Assembly (NCBI GenBank): GCA_958430865.1
Contig: CAUDNR010004556.1
Coordinates: forward strand, 42,358-104,125
DNA from: Entrophospora sp. SA101
Taxonomy: Eukaryota; Glomeromycota; Glomeromycetes; Entrophosporales; Entrophosporaceae
Direction: 5' to 3'
Length of the DNA stretch: 61,768 nt
Positions 59,601 through 61,768 of the stretch are shown here, piece by piece; positions within the stretch are counted from its first letter, which is position 1, and the number at the start of each line of letters is the position of its first letter. Position numbers and translations under genes: made by a program. The notes under the pieces were generated by a model. The model was not told the origin of the DNA. It did no database searches and worked only from the letters and a program-made list of their open reading frames with translations.

Positions 59601-59690
59601 AGAGGGTTGAAAAGACCAACAACAACGATGATAAGAAGTCCCCACGCAAAGCATTAAAATCCAAACATCTGGATTTTGAGAAACAATTCA

Positions 59691-60325
59691 TGAGTTCCAA
59701 CAGCAAGAGAAAGACCACAAATTACATCAGGGAGTCGGGTAAAAAAAGAAGAAATGCAGACCATGACCCACAGGAAGAATCAATATCAAGGGCAACGAAA
59801 CTGACATATACAATGAACGAAGTTGCCAGCAACAATAAAGGTTATACGGATAGAGTAGAAAATTCATACAACATTGAAAATGATGATGATAATAATGAGA
59901 ATGAAACAGTGGTAAACGACGACGGTAATGAGAGATGTGGCACTAATAATTTTTATTATTCTTTGTATTTTTTTTTTCGCAATAAAAATTACGTAGATCA
60001 AATTTTTTTTCCATTTGTATTTGTATGCAATAAAAATTATGTAGATCAAATTTTTTTTTCAAAAAAAAAAAATTTACCACTCAGCATTGCTTTGCAATTC
60101 AATTCAACGCAACTCAATTTCAATGCAATTGCAATTGCAACCTGTTTTATAAAACAAAACATTTGCCGTACAACACAATTTTTTGCTAAATATGGTGAAG
60201 ACATTGATCGCACCAAAAACCGAAAAGACCAGGCGCGGAAGGAGATTGTGACACGGCAAATGTTAAATCTTTTTTTTTGTGTTAAACTAATGTATGATGG
60301 CAAAATAGTTGTTTCATTTCGATGA
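59691..60325 (+). pseudogene. hydrophilic gene fragment invaded by repeats
   Basis: An open frame from about 59594 (first in-frame ATG at 59690-59692) encodes a basic then acidic hydrophilic chain (NSKRKTTNYIRESGKKRRNA; ENDDDNNENETVVNDDGNER) up to about 59945. From there the frame runs through repeats: the GTAGATCAAATTTTTTTT word occurs twice (59993 and 60041). A small inverted-repeat element then follows, with AACATTTGCCGT at 60149 and ACGGCAAATGTT at 60255. The frame stays open by chance to 60325. The front part may be a real exon; the back part is probably inserted DNA. No family recognised. Confidence 0.35.
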
Positions 60326-61030
60326 TCATAATCGAAATCGAGGGTCGAAAAAAGATTTCCTAGAAGTTAACCTTTTTAAAAGATAATGTACTTTTTTCTT
60401 TCCACCTTTAATGAGATACTTGGAAACAAGCAACAAAAAATAGGAGATATAGAAAGAATATTTGATAATTTTAAAAAAGACAAATGTTGTTTATAGTTTT
60501 TTATAAGTTCTGATATGACTTCTGGTGGTCTTCCGAACCCTTTTGAATCTGGAAAAAAAGCATAGAAATATTATTGTTCTAACTTAAAGAACATCAAGAG
60601 TATTTTGATATAATAATTGATAAAATACTGTATAAAGATAAGTAGCTTTCTCGTAATTTTTTAATGGATCAAAAAATACTCGCACGAACCAGTATTTTCG
60701 AACGGCTTTGATTGTTTAATGTTAATGCTTTCGAACCTTTAAACCATTTTTACTTGGAATAATAACAAGTGATTGTTTCCATATATCATAAAAGAATTGA
60801 ATGGTTATTAGGATTGTTTATTCTTCTTCTACTCTATAAATGGAATTAGAATTTAAGCCTCATGATGAAGCTAGTTGTTTTTGATGAGTATATATGGTGT
60901 CTTAGATAAGCTTTTTAGTAATTAAACTTTAAACAATATGATTGCATGCAAGCATATTTATTGATTTTAATTTTAAAATTTTAAGCGATATATATATAAA
61001 TAAATTGACTTTTTTGATATTTAATAAATA
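60326..61030. other. upstream region of the AIG1-like GTPase gene
   Basis: No gene seen. A TA-run (60991-61000) and AT-rich leader precede the ATG at 61031. Confidence 0.45.
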
Positions 61031-61768
61031 ATGAAAATGTTGGACAAACTTGCATCATTAAATATGAATAACGATGATGGCGATAATAAAAATAAAAATA
61101 AAAATAATAAAGACATCGAAATCATAACAATATTATTAGTTGGAAGTACGGGAAGTGGAAAATCAACTCTAGCAAACGTACTCAGTGGTTCTGAAGATTA
61201 TGATACAAGCCATCGTTCAGTTAGTTCAACCAAAGATACTAATTCTCGTAATTATGCGGTCAATGGAAAAATATACAGAATAATCGACACTGTAGGAATT
61301 GGAGACAGTAGGATGCCACCAAAGGAAGTAGCAAATAAATTAGTTATGGCTGCTGAAGCTATTAAGTGCGGAATTAATCAGATTTTATTTGTTGCCAGTG
61401 GAAAATTTACTGATGTAGAAATCGAAGCTTTTGAAACATTGCAAGAAGTTGTTTTTGATAAAAAAGTTTTTGATTATACTACTATCGTTAGAACGAAATT
61501 TCCTGATTTTGAAGATGATGTTGAGTGTGAAAAAGATTATCAAGATACAACTTGTGTGGATGATAAACTTACTCAACTTGTTGAATCATGCCAAAATGTT
61601 ATTCATGTAGATAATCCACCAATAACTGGTCGGTTTGAAGCGGTTGGTAGCTAGACAATGGAGAGTAAGGCAAAGCAAGGAAAAAAATGACAACTTAGAA
61701 AAAGCTTTGAGAAAAATAGAACTGCTAGAAAACACTGTGGCATGGCAGAATTATTTAGCAGACAAGCA
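61031..61768 (+). CDS. AIG1/GIMAP-type GTPase, frame-broken and cut by the window end
   Basis: The frame 61031-61654 gives 207 residues. G1 P-loop GSTGSGKS is at 38-45, a Thr-rich switch near 65-70, G3 DTVG at 86-89, and G4-like RTKFPDF at 154-160. The NxxPITGRFEAV motif follows, as in AM-fungal AIG1-like GTPases. AIG1 proteins are septin-like GTPases on membranes. After GRFEAVGS the frame stops at TAG. However, the next frame continues at once as LVARQWRVRQSKEKNDNLEK, then ALRKIELLENTV, a coiled coil expected for this family, open to the window end. A one-base indel near 61643-61650, or a missed intron, explains this. So it is either a young pseudogene, a sequence error, or a gene truncated before its coiled coil. 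Confidence 0.8.

Overview
The window is eukaryotic nuclear DNA, strongly AT-rich. It has short spliceosomal introns (about 40-130 bp, GT..AG), many A/T homopolymers and trinucleotide runs, and protein families typical of Glomeromycotina (arbuscular mycorrhizal fungi): a MATA-HMG-type protein, a MATH-BTB protein, degenerate members of the expanded protein-kinase family, an AIG1-type GTPase, a lineage-type nuclease-like protein and an Hsp70 relic. A Rhizophagus-like genome is the best guess. It rests on family content, not on a database match.

Layout. 1-8.3 kb: a decayed kinase (minus), an intact single-exon HMG-box gene (minus, 4118-5020), gene-poor DNA, and a small TA-flanked MITE. 9.7-10.1 kb: tRNA-Arg(CCT) on plus and an intron-containing tRNA-Asp(GTC) on minus. 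10.3-15.7 kb: a seven-exon PHO81-type SPX/ankyrin/GDPD-like gene (minus) sharing a 282 bp divergent promoter with a three-exon Byr4/Bfa1-like gene (plus). 18.6-19.9 kb: a MATH-BTB adaptor. 21.5-26.7 kb: an eight-exon vigilin/SCP160-like multi-KH gene. Its last exon and 3' flank are repeated by an apparently perfect 748 bp tandem duplication. 28.5-29.2 kb: a two-exon nuclease-like gene. 31.9-33.8 kb: a five-exon MFS transporter (minus). 36.2 kb: a 72-residue small protein. 39.5-40.8 kb: a broken hypothetical gene and an Hsp70 relic. 40.9-41.7 kb: a cluster of GC-rich palindromic repeats. 42.3-43.8 kb: ILV6 (minus, five exons). 46-47.3 kb: repeats. 48.0-50.7 kb: a compositionally foreign, GC-richer, hairpin-rich block that contains a group IC1 intron core on the minus strand but no recognisable rRNA. 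52.5-54.6 kb: a nine-exon unknown gene behind a 19 bp minisatellite. 56-59.6 kb: diverged inverted repeats around about 2 kb. 61.0 kb to the end: an AIG1-like GTPase with a frame break.

The intact genes cover unrelated housekeeping and signalling roles: phosphate sensing, mitotic-exit/septation control, ubiquitin-ligase targeting, RNA binding, branched-chain amino acid synthesis and transport. There is no operon-like logic. The most unusual items are the group I ribozyme block, the vigilin duplication and the palindromic GC islands.
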